NCBI GenBank assembly: GCA_039105265.1
Contig: JAPFFF010000072.1
Span: forward strand, 124,001 to 188,000
Source of the DNA: Tritrichomonas musculus
Lineage: Eukaryota; Parabasalia; Tritrichomonadida; Tritrichomonadidae
Length of the DNA stretch: 64,000 nt
Reading direction: 5' to 3'
Shown: in pieces, positions 30,401-38,029 of the stretch
Layout of the letters: the number at the start of each line of letters is the position of its first letter
Position numbering within the stretch: position 1 is the stretch's first letter
The notes under the pieces: generated by a model
Told to the model about the DNA's origin: nothing
Databases searched by the model: none
Seen by the model: the letters and a program-made list of their open reading frames with translations, nothing else
Program-made: the position numbers and the translations under genes

Positions 30401-32445
30401 AGTTGTTTTCCTATCGTTTCTTCAAATTCAGGATCAAGATCAAAATCAGAAAGCTTTGATGACGCTGAAAATGAAGATGATCCATCACCAGTACTATTTC
30501 CTTTAGAACCCGATGAATTAGAACTATGTGTATTACTAAAAGTATGTGAAGCTGAGTTATTATTTGCATTTTCACTGACTATTGGTCTAAAACTTCCTTG
30601 AGAGTCAACAATTCCTTTCTTCAAATACGATGGAAAACTTTTTGCTAAGCAAATGAATGGATAATCAACGGTGAAATTTCGTCCCATTTCAATCAATGAT
30701 GATCGATGCTTCATCACAATAGCTTTAGGAACATTCATCTTACATTCAAGAAGATATGAACAATATTCATCACTAAACTTTTGTAGGTTTGGAAAGTCTC
30801 GAATCGAATCTTCCCATATGCTTTCAATTTTTCTATTCTCTTTCGAAATCATTTCTAAATAAGGAACGTTGATTTCTTTGAGATCCCAGAATGAAACAAT
30901 ATCTTCAAATAGTTGATTTGATTGCGTTTTTAGTTCAGCAAACCTACGGTTGGCTTCAGGAGAAACCGAAGATTGACGCATCGTTTTAATTCTGAAAATT
31001 TGAAAGAGTAAAAATCGTTGATGATATTTCAAATCACGATTTTGTGATATGAATTTCAAGTAATTGTTGAGTTTTCGTGAAGAACCAGGGAAGAAACTCA
31101 AGTATTGAACAATTACTAATAAAACTTGAATTGTCGGGAATCGGTTAACAGCGTATTTAATAGCGGTTAACTTATAAAACAAAGGCAAACAATTTGTGAA
31201 AGAAAGATGAATTGACATCAATGTCAAATTTTCATTTTTGAATAGTTTATGATTCGCCAACATCATCATTGAATCACTTTCTTGAATGTCAACATTTGTC
31301 ATCGTGCTTTGAACATTGACTGGATCAGTATCCATATCACTTAACCGTTTTAATTCTTTCAAAATTGTGGCCATTCTTATTTTAACGTAAATATAGGCCA
31401 CTAACAACGATCCAATCAAAGAAATGGCAGGAGTAACTAATCCACACATATAGTAAAAATGTAGCTTGTTTGAATCAACGTTGCCACTTTTTGCAGAAAC
31501 GGGTGGAATGAAATATAAAATGGCAAAAATGACGTCGTTGACCCACGTTGAAAGAGTGATTCCGTTGAAGAAAATATTTGCATATTTACTATGAAACTGC
31601 AAATAGCACATAGGATAAAAAGAAATAATACTAACAACCAGATGTGAGAGTTGAACAATGACCATTGCCCAGTAGTGAAAAAGTGAAAAAATGCATTGAA
31701 AAAGTAGAAAAAGTGAACAGACTGAAACAAAAAACAATGAAAGCTTGATATTGAATGACGAAAATGGAGTAACAATGAGACACGTTGATTGATTAAGCAA
31801 CATTAAGCTAATATATGAATATAGTAAATATATAACTAGTAATATGAGACCGACAAATAAATAAACCCAATTCAATTTATTTCCGTTTAAAATTAAATTT
31901 CTAATAGAGAGGCCAATGACCGCTGACGCTGGAATGACCATTATTGGTGAAATAATATCAAGCATAAACCTGAAAATATGAAAAACTAGTTTCATGGTTT
32001 TGTGGTAGTGTGAAGCGCCAAAAAATTCTATAATAATAATAAGAACTGAAATTACCAAAAAAGCTAGTAATACTATGATCGACGAGAATAAATTTGTTTC
32101 TGTTTTCCCGTTTTCTATTTCTGCAAATAAAGCAAATTTTTCCATGTTATTTAAAACTTCTACAATTTTGGTGTTTGATGGAAATTGGGATGTATCATTA
32201 TGAACATGAATCCAATACTTATTGAACGGGTAAAGAGAACAAAAAATTACTTGGTAGTATAAATAAATCGCCATTAAGATATAAAAAAATTGGGGAATGC
32301 GAGTTTTTAAGCAAATTTGATCTAATATTTGAAAAATTGAATCTAATTTGGTGGTTGTTCCAAGAACTAGTTGCATTTTTCCTTTGTCAATATTTACATC
32401 TGATTGAGATTTTGATATTACAGATGATTCAACTGGATTAATCAT
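27427..32445 (-). CDS. Multi-membrane adenylyl cyclase with PAS domain, 1672 aa
   Basis: Makes cAMP from ATP at a membrane. The N-terminal third has about eight hydrophobic segments (residues 50-380), followed by a cytosolic part with a Ser/Asn-rich linker (about 640-680), then four more widely spaced hydrophobic segments (near 715, 935, 1010 and 1225) with long loops between. A PAS-like domain (about 1290-1420; DAIICTNGSGVVEIINPAVT, GYTPDQMLGQNI) precedes the catalytic domain (about 1460-1640). Metal aspartates are in IFTDVVRFS and KLIGDIYMA; the K before IGD and the D in VFDIIGDPINVAAR match adenine-specific cyclases, and N and R of INVAAR are the transition-state pair. It looks active as a homodimer. 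This architecture is a known, expanded trichomonad family. The start is the ATG at 32445 with a TCAATTTTT motif just upstream. Confidence 0.93.
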   Translation of the reverse strand: MINPVESSVISKSQSDVNIDKGKMQLVLGTTTKLDSIFQILDQICLKTRIPQFFYILMAIYLYYQVIFCSLYPFNKYWIHVHNDTSQFPSNTKIVEVLNNMEKFALFAEIENGKTETNLFSSIIVLLAFLVISVLIIIIEFFGASHYHKTMKLVFHIFRFMLDIISPIMVIPASAVIGLSIRNLILNGNKLNWVYLFVGLILLVIYLLYSYISLMLLNQSTCLIVTPFSSFNIKLSLFFVSVCSLFLLFQCIFSLFHYWAMVIVQLSHLVVSIISFYPMCYLQFHSKYANIFFNGITLSTWVNDVIFAILYFIPPVSAKSGNVDSNKLHFYYMCGLVTPAISLIGSLLVAYIYVKIRMATILKELKRLSDMDTDPVNVQSTMTNVDIQESDSMMMLANHKLFKNENLTLMSIHLSFTNCLPLFYKLTAIKYAVNRFPTIQVLLVIVQYLSFFPGSSRKLNNYLKFISQNRDLKYHQRFLLFQIFRIKTMRQSSVSPEANRRFAELKTQSNQLFEDIVSFWDLKEINVPYLEMISKENRKIESIWEDSIRDFPNLQKFSDEYCSYLLECKMNVPKAIVMKHRSSLIEMGRNFTVDYPFICLAKSFPSYLKKGIVDSQGSFRPIVSENANNNSASHTFSNTHSSNSSGSKGNSTGDGSSSFSASSKLSDFDLDPEFEETIGKQLFKEAPLRIELHRSLEHKKSYASRLMLFNSFIVTIIGIGLLIGLFLYLNSYIQNRTFSLVYLNVVSNIRYYIDLSILGTTLKFSYDSNRFKTIDFFNSLDAKDNELGSNTKDVFFIDDQLSFSMIHLNSMISRELFNVFIAGLAELSSMGGNAYALTADMMLNIVPFYTCYEGVPSGKFNMSLKALQPYLYLMLDRTAGKKVEDGNWFNSDEICEIIANQQAVETSTMNIFMSLLGYELVLSERENRIIDMFSIVFTIIPAIVYLVPVSIYMKLFLNDIKKLIKILFDVNPKYKEEAKKPIRKDTTYEQSQTSSDKKPKSNRFIIPLVLMIIFCIVNSLLIYFMLSETDVLNENIKRLGRWHLCSAIRLASAVESLNYMLIAVILNDTASFNISNSTRVLITRPKMIAYCRYSLDLLEKSNEDLLQGTVQSPPCKGFDNIIDQINYQPVCDVVNNNTNMHDSYRCVSTSQGVSILVSLITSIIDDIETHNDGIDEKIAHTIHLLNRHLLDSLIYSTSRFNDAHLERSTELQQKALIILCVGIVLNIFIFMILLFFYNNSNNTYSIGMMLTQRLPPAVFLTNKKLLNFILNKKEKKGENEMSTSQSVIYMSLDAIICTNGSGVVEIINPAVTNILGYTPDQMLGQNISVIFASLNRNSNETQENEENKENTFDDAERITNQLELMKNGQSALVFEDHFTCLTDNNLEMPCGVTILGMTSSGHINDNSNGVINSVGNVESFVFIICDETQLMEQQREAEKAKAQSENLLFQILPRNIVTRLNSGEKDISFTVPSASVIFTDVVRFSEYASSLSPQQIMGSLSTLFAAFDTCAKNYELLTKIKLIGDIYMAATGLFADDKVTPKDHAEQILKFGLECLNELDTVNIKLNANLQLRIGINSGGPILAGVLGTDKPVFDIIGDPINVAARLQTTDIPGKIQIPKSTYDLICDLDFSIEERGEVFLKGKGKTIAYLVSPSMPNSIIPLESASSQQLL

Positions 32446-32949
32446 TTTAAAAATTGAAAAGATTATAAATTGGCAATTGAATGCTTGAAAGAAATGATCG
32501 TTTTTTTTTTTTGTAAAAACAATAAAAAATAAAAATATTAATTACATCATTCACATAAAATTATTTATAATTATTTTGATTTAAAGTGATATAATATATA
32601 TATATAAATATAAAAATATAATAATATTCATTAAATTATGTTTTCTAAATGTAATAAGAAGAAAATTATTTTTTATGATAATGTAATTATAATCTTTTCA
32701 ATTTTTGATTAATTCTTTTGGATTTGTAACAAAAGCGAAAAGATATTGTATTGAACGATAATTTTCGATTGAAATATCTCAATAAAAATATTTTATTCCT
32801 TAACAAATATTGATAACAAATGAATTCAATAGTTAATCGTCGTTAACAAAAGTTATTTTATTTTTAAAAAACTTTAATTTAAAAAGTTAAATTTCTTATC
32901 AATATTTTTTCGGTAATTGAAAAAGTTGATTTTTTATTAAAAATTAAAA
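32446..32949. other. AT-rich 5' region of the cyclase gene
   Basis: Contains TA dinucleotide runs near 32595 and A/T tracts. No gene seen. Confidence 0.5.
32449..32457 (-). promoter_or_regulatory. TCAATTTTT motif before the cyclase ATG
   Basis: On the minus strand TTTTCAATTTTTAAAATG carries the cyclase start. The kinase at 2833 has nearly the same context, TTTCATTTTTAAAATG. It is a candidate start-site element by similarity only. Confidence 0.3.
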
Positions 32950-33270
32950 AGCATTTTTTCAATTTCTTTGGAAAAGAATCATTCAAAGAATTGTTTGTTG
33001 CTAAACTTAAATTATTCCATACAAAGAATAAAATTTGTGTTCATGAAGCATTTGCAATTTCATCTCCAGGGATTTCAGGAAACATTATTGCTTTAACGCA
33101 CATGAAATACTTGATTTCATTTGTTAATATTTGTTGTCGGCCTGGTTGTGTTTTTTCTGGTCTCCCTTCATCAGTCTATTTAGCTACTGCTTTGACGCAA
33201 TTTAACGAAATACCTAATGCATCAGCTGTTTGGCTTTTATTAAAATTGTGCGATTGACCAAAAAATAAAA
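32950..33270 (-). mobile_element. Remnant of a transposase N-terminus (helix-turn-helix)
   Basis: On the minus strand the sequence reads SHNFNKSQTADALGISLNCV, a classic helix-turn-helix, then KAVAK, a stop, GRPEKTQPGRQQILTNEIKY and EIPGDEIANAS before another stop. HTH followed by a GRP-K linker is the start of Tc1/mariner/pogo-type transposases. No DDE part follows. It is a short, broken piece of a plain DNA transposon. Confidence 0.5.
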
Positions 33271-33274
33271 GGTC

Positions 33275-33368
33275 AAACGAACGCTATAATTTAATTAAAT
33301 TATATCAAGTGGTTCTGTAATCGCTAAGAAACCAATTAGAAAACGCTATTAAATTATAGCGTTCGTTT
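33275..33368. repeat. 21-bp perfect inverted repeat
   Basis: Arms at 33275-33295 and 33348-33368 are exact inverse copies beginning AAACGAACGCTATAATT, around a 52-bp loop. A third, partial copy (ATTATAGCATTCGTTTGA) follows at about 33371. The structure abuts the transposase remnant and may be one end of that element. Confidence 0.85.
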
Positions 33369-34141
33369 GTATTATAGCATTCGTTTGAATATATAAAAAG
33401 GTCAAAAGATTGACCAACAATTAATTCATAAATTAATAGGTCATTAAATTTGAATGAATTTGAAAGAAATTTTAAAATTCTCTCAAATTGTTTTTAAATA
33501 AATTTTCTCAATTTTTTCAATGAAACATGAAATTTTCTCTCAAATTTCAATTAAAAACGATCGTTTGAGAGAAATTTTTTAAATAATGATTGAAAAAGTT
33601 TTTGTGAAATAAATAATTCATTTGATATTTAATCGTTAATATCTCAAAACTCAATGAATCATATTGTTTAACGATTAAATATTTGACTTAGTTGGTTTAT
33701 GTTTTTCATTGAAAACGATAAAAAAAATTAATACTGGAATTCCAAATAATAATCAAATAAAAGATAAAGAGTTTTTTTTTTCAAATTATTCATATAAATT
33801 ATAAAAATATGCATCATGATAAAGTTTATTAAATGTCCCAATATGAAATAACAATCATTCTTTTTTTTCTCTTGATTATTATTAAACATTATGCCTAAAA
33901 AAAAGAGTTTTATTAATGGTATTAATTTATATTGGTGATTTATTCAGATATAAATTAGGTTATTATACATAAATATCTTATAAATAGATTGATTAAAAAA
34001 TTTATTTATATATTCTTTTGTTATGGATTACATACTAAAAGATACACTGTTTTAAGAATAAATTATAAGATAGTGTAAAATGTCAATAAGAGAGTAAGGA
34101 AAATATACATTTATTAACATGATATTATTTTTATTTAAATA
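33369..34141. other. AT-rich spacer between two minus-strand genes
   Basis: No gene recognised; several AAATTTGAATGAATTTG-like short repeats around 33440-33560. Confidence 0.5.
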
Positions 34142-37100
34142 TTATAATAACATATTTCCATTGTTTGCAACTAAAGATGGTTCATCTTCTCTAGAATAGA
34201 ATTGGTTAATTTCGAGTCTTTTTTGCATGAAAAAGACGACAATTAGAGCAATCAGAGCAATACACAGCGCAGCCATCACGCACGCCAGCAAAAGAGAAAT
34301 TTTGTAAAGTCCCTTACCTCCTCTCTCCGCTGATTTTGAGTTAGACTTCTCAAATATTTGAGAAGGTATTGAATTTTCAGATGGAATTGAATATTGAAAG
34401 GATGGTGGTTGTGAAATTTCACTTTCGTTGACAGGGAAGTCAACCATTTTGAAGGTGATGCTCACGTTCACGTTCTGGTAAGAAACGATTTTGAGAGCCA
34501 AGAAGAGAGCGAAGTCTGGCTCATCTTTTTGAGAAGGAGAAACGGTTATATTGAGTGCCTCCTTCTTTTTTGCATTTAATTGAATAGACAACACGTTCAC
34601 GTCTGAAATTGAGGAGAACTTGTTGTCTGACGCGTAGATGAGCAGCGACGACCGTTTATCATTATTTGAGTGTATTTCGGCGGTTATGCTTATGTTTACT
34701 CTTGTGTCGAACTTTTTGACAGGCACCTTGAAATACTGGTTTTCGACTGGGACCATTTGAATCAAACCGTCATTTTCAAAGCTCATCTCTTTGAATTCAA
34801 TTGAGCAGTCAAAACCGGCGTGATCGTCGTCGCACACACAAATGCCACTGCTGCCGCAGACTCCGTTATTGAGGCACTTGAATTCGCAGGCTCTGTCATC
34901 GAGGATTGGCGCAGGTTCCTCTGGATTACTTTGAAAGTCAAAATGGTCGAAGGGGCCGTTTATCACAAGCGAGTAGTTAATTGTGTCCAAGTCAGGGTCC
35001 GAGAAATTATTTGACAGGACCAAAATAACGTACTTTCCAACCTCGATTTGCTCCTTCCTCACAATTACTCGTTCAATTGTATTGGCCATCTCTGTTTGGT
35101 TATTTGGCCTCTCGTTCCCAATAAATACCCTCCCGGACGGCGAGACAACCAGAAGGTCGAGGTCCGCAAAAAGTGGAACCGCCGACGATAGAGAAAGAGG
35201 AGGGTCAATGTACCCCATTGTTACACGAAGTGAATCGTTGTTCTGATTCAAATTTATTTCGTATCGGTGCTTGCTGTTTGCGAGAATTGAATGGTTCTTC
35301 ACAATTCTCAGCGGTTGGAGCAATGAAGACGACAGGTTCGGGCTGCCAAAGCCGGTCATGATGTTTGGGCCATAATTGTCACTGTCAAAAGGTGAAGCTG
35401 AATTGACCATAACCGCACGAATGAGATAGCTCATCGGCGCAAATGACTTCACTTCACTTTTCACCCTATTTGGGTAGAAACCGTCAGTGAAATACTGGCG
35501 AACAAGCGAGCAGGAGCCTGCCGCTGCTGCGGTGGCCATCGACGTGCCCCATTTAACTGACAGACAGTCGGGCGTCAGCTGCTTCTTCAAAGCCGACGAT
35601 GAGGTCACGAAGCCAGGCACAACAATGTCAGGTTTACAGAGGCCCAGTGGTGAAGGGCCCCTGCTTGAGTAACCGCCGAGGCTCATCTCTCTGCTCGACT
35701 CCGGCAGATGCTCATGTATTGATGCGGTTGAGGCCAATTTAATTTGACCTTTGAGAGAAACCGCTAGATTTTTGTCTTCCTGCGTGGAGTTGCCAGCCTG
35801 GTCGTTCAATTCAAAAATAGTGAAATTGAATTTGGTGTTGTTGCAAATTGAATAGTTTGTTTGAATGTGAATAACAGCCTCTGGAATGCCGTGTGTTCCT
35901 TGCATCTGCATGAAGGTGCTGCAGAACAAGTCTGCCTTATCTGTATCGTCTAGAAACACTATTTTATTTGTATAATTTTGAGTGCTTTTCTGATCGTCAA
36001 GGTCAATTATGGTCAAATTTGCCAATTTTCGCATTGGGTATCCTCTTGTTGTTTGGAGCGGGTTGAGTCCATACGATGAAGCAGCAAGCACGTAACGGTT
36101 TCCGTTAATTTCGAGCTTCCATTGTTTTGCGCTTTCAATGCTTCTCAATCTAGTTTGAGACAAACCGCCAACGCTCAGAATATTTTTAGAGTCTCCGGGG
36201 CTGTTGATTGTGTAGAAACGCTGCCTTCTATTCCCCTCGTTTCCCGCGGCGAAGACGAGCAGAATGTCGGGATGCAGGTAGCTGATGTAGTCGTATGCGG
36301 CGGTGTCCATCTTCGTGTCCTCGCATGCCTCGAATCCCCACGAATTCGACGATATCGAAACGCCGTCCTCCCTCAAAAGGTCGAACATTTCAAACTGGTT
36401 GAACTCGCCATCTAGGTCGCGCCCGCCGTACCCAACGTCGACGACAACAAGCCGCGCTTTTGGCGCCATTCCGCTGTACAAGATCAAGCCCGACTCCGCG
36501 ATGTAACTTTCGCCCGTTAAAATGCCAGCACAGTGAGTCCCGTGGCCGTTTGGGCCGTCATTCTCTTTGGCAAAATTGTAATATTTCTTAATTTTTCTGT
36601 GGTTTTCCATCGTCGTGTTGATTTGAATGGAAACCGCCGGATCGAAAAAAAAAGGGTGATTGAAATCTACTCCTGTGTCGGTGATTGAAAGGATTTGACC
36701 TTCCCCGTGAATGCCAAGGTTAAATAGGGGGTGGGGTGAGACAAGGGACCCGTTTTCAAAGACCCCTTCTTGGGAGCCTGATTGAATAAATCCTGTAATA
36801 TATCGATTTTGTGGTTTTTTGCCTGAATAGGGAGCTAGGTATTCAATTCGTGGATCTGGAAGAAGAGAAAAACAAGATGTGTTGACGATGTAAATATCTT
36901 CTGATAAAATGGAGAAATTATAGGATCGATCTTTGGGTTCCCATTTCGGAATAGATTTGACTTTACATCTTCCTGTTTCATCACTCAATAGTATTTCTTT
37001 ATTTGGTTGATATTTGTCTGTAGGATAGGGAATTACATTTAATTCTTTATATTGGTTCAATAAAATAAGTTGTTTTTCGGTTAAATAAAATGAGTAACAT

Positions 37101-37285
37101 CCTGGATATACTTGATAGCGTGTAGTAAAAGTAAGATTTGAAAGAGATTGGATTTCTTTTAATCGACTCATTAAAATTGAAGTTATTAACTGAACAAAAT
37201 ACCATCCTGGACTTATTGATAATAAATTTTTTCCATTATACGGTTGAATAATAGATATCTTTGTCGCAGGAGGGAAATAATTCAT
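34142..37285 (-). CDS. Subtilisin-like serine protease with EGF-like module and C-terminal membrane anchor, 1047 aa
   Basis: A clan SB (S8) protease. The catalytic triad is D203 in TDTGVDFNHP, H248 in NGHGTHCAG and S582 in GTSMATAAAAG, with oxyanion N349 in AAGNEGN. About 230 residues separate N349 from S582, more than in simple subtilisins, so an insert is present there. An EGF-like cysteine module follows at about 800-828 (CLNNGVCGSSGICVCDDD), a beta-rich region, and one membrane helix near 1000-1024 before a short charged tail. The N-terminal ~190 residues act as prodomain. No strong signal peptide is seen at the start. Likely a surface ectoprotease that cuts substrates or processes adhesins; that is inference from family and anchor. 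The body (about 34.8-36.8 kb) is clearly more GC-rich than the ends. Confidence 0.92.
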   Translation of the reverse strand: MNYFPPATKISIIQPYNGKNLLSISPGWYFVQLITSILMSRLKEIQSLSNLTFTTRYQVYPGCYSFYLTEKQLILLNQYKELNVIPYPTDKYQPNKEILLSDETGRCKVKSIPKWEPKDRSYNFSILSEDIYIVNTSCFSLLPDPRIEYLAPYSGKKPQNRYITGFIQSGSQEGVFENGSLVSPHPLFNLGIHGEGQILSITDTGVDFNHPFFFDPAVSIQINTTMENHRKIKKYYNFAKENDGPNGHGTHCAGILTGESYIAESGLILYSGMAPKARLVVVDVGYGGRDLDGEFNQFEMFDLLREDGVSISSNSWGFEACEDTKMDTAAYDYISYLHPDILLVFAAGNEGNRRQRFYTINSPGDSKNILSVGGLSQTRLRSIESAKQWKLEINGNRYVLAASSYGLNPLQTTRGYPMRKLANLTIIDLDDQKSTQNYTNKIVFLDDTDKADLFCSTFMQMQGTHGIPEAVIHIQTNYSICNNTKFNFTIFELNDQAGNSTQEDKNLAVSLKGQIKLASTASIHEHLPESSREMSLGGYSSRGPSPLGLCKPDIVVPGFVTSSSALKKQLTPDCLSVKWGTSMATAAAAGSCSLVRQYFTDGFYPNRVKSEVKSFAPMSYLIRAVMVNSASPFDSDNYGPNIMTGFGSPNLSSSLLQPLRIVKNHSILANSKHRYEINLNQNNDSLRVTMGYIDPPLSLSSAVPLFADLDLLVVSPSGRVFIGNERPNNQTEMANTIERVIVRKEQIEVGKYVILVLSNNFSDPDLDTINYSLVINGPFDHFDFQSNPEEPAPILDDRACEFKCLNNGVCGSSGICVCDDDHAGFDCSIEFKEMSFENDGLIQMVPVENQYFKVPVKKFDTRVNISITAEIHSNNDKRSSLLIYASDNKFSSISDVNVLSIQLNAKKKEALNITVSPSQKDEPDFALFLALKIVSYQNVNVSITFKMVDFPVNESEISQPPSFQYSIPSENSIPSQIFEKSNSKSAERGGKGLYKISLLLACVMAALCIALIALIVVFFMQKRLEINQFYSREDEPSLVANNGNMLL

Positions 37286-38029
37286 TTAAATTTATTCTCT
37301 TTCAAAATTGAATGTTATTTCAATTTTTTCTATATTTCATTCAATAGTTTTACAATACCTTTTTATTAGAATCAAATAAATTCTTTTGCAATTGATAAGT
37401 AATATTATATTATTCAAAAATCATCAAAGGGTGAAGAAGGTGAATTCATTATTCCTGAAGATGCAACCGAAATATCAGATTGAGATAGACCTCTGGACAT
37501 CAAACGACCGTTTAATTTTTTATTTTTCACTTTTTGATTGAAAAATTTTGATATTTTTTAATAATAATTATATTATAATAATCTACAAATGAATGCAGAT
37601 TAGAAAATAGTAAAATTATAAACAAATATGAGGAAAATAAAAAATATGCTTTTTCGAAACGATCAAAATTCACCTTTATAAACGCAATGAAGGTCAAAAT
37701 AAATCAACATTTTATCAAAATCTAGCACCAGAATCTTTATAATAATTTGATATTTTAATGCATGCATGAATCTTGATCTATGTTTAGAATATCAAGATTT
37801 TTTAACAGAGATTGCATCATGCCCAGAGGTCTATTGAGATTAATTATTTGCAAATAACAATTTTAATAATCAAAATGAAACGAAATAGCAATTAATTTGA
37901 AAGCAGAAGATTAATTTATCAATAACTTATAAAAAATAAAAAAAAAAAGATCAAATGTAGATTATAGAATTTCTTTATTTAAGTTTATTTTTAATCTTTT
38001 TCTAAATGAAAGAAAAACTTTTTTTTATT
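37286..38029. other. Spacer carrying MITE copy 2
   Basis: Before the MITE, 37421-37480 on the plus strand reads KGEEGEFIIPEDATEISD then a stop, a possible gene-tail scrap. After the MITE only A/T-rich sequence is seen up to the surface-protein stop. Confidence 0.4.
37487..37832. mobile_element. 346-bp hAT-type MITE, copy 2
   Basis: Same length and ends as 21437-21782, here flanked by exact copies of ATTGAGAT (37479-37486 and 37833-37840). Only four single-base differences separate the two copies, so both moved recently or were fixed from near-identical sources. Confidence 0.95.
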
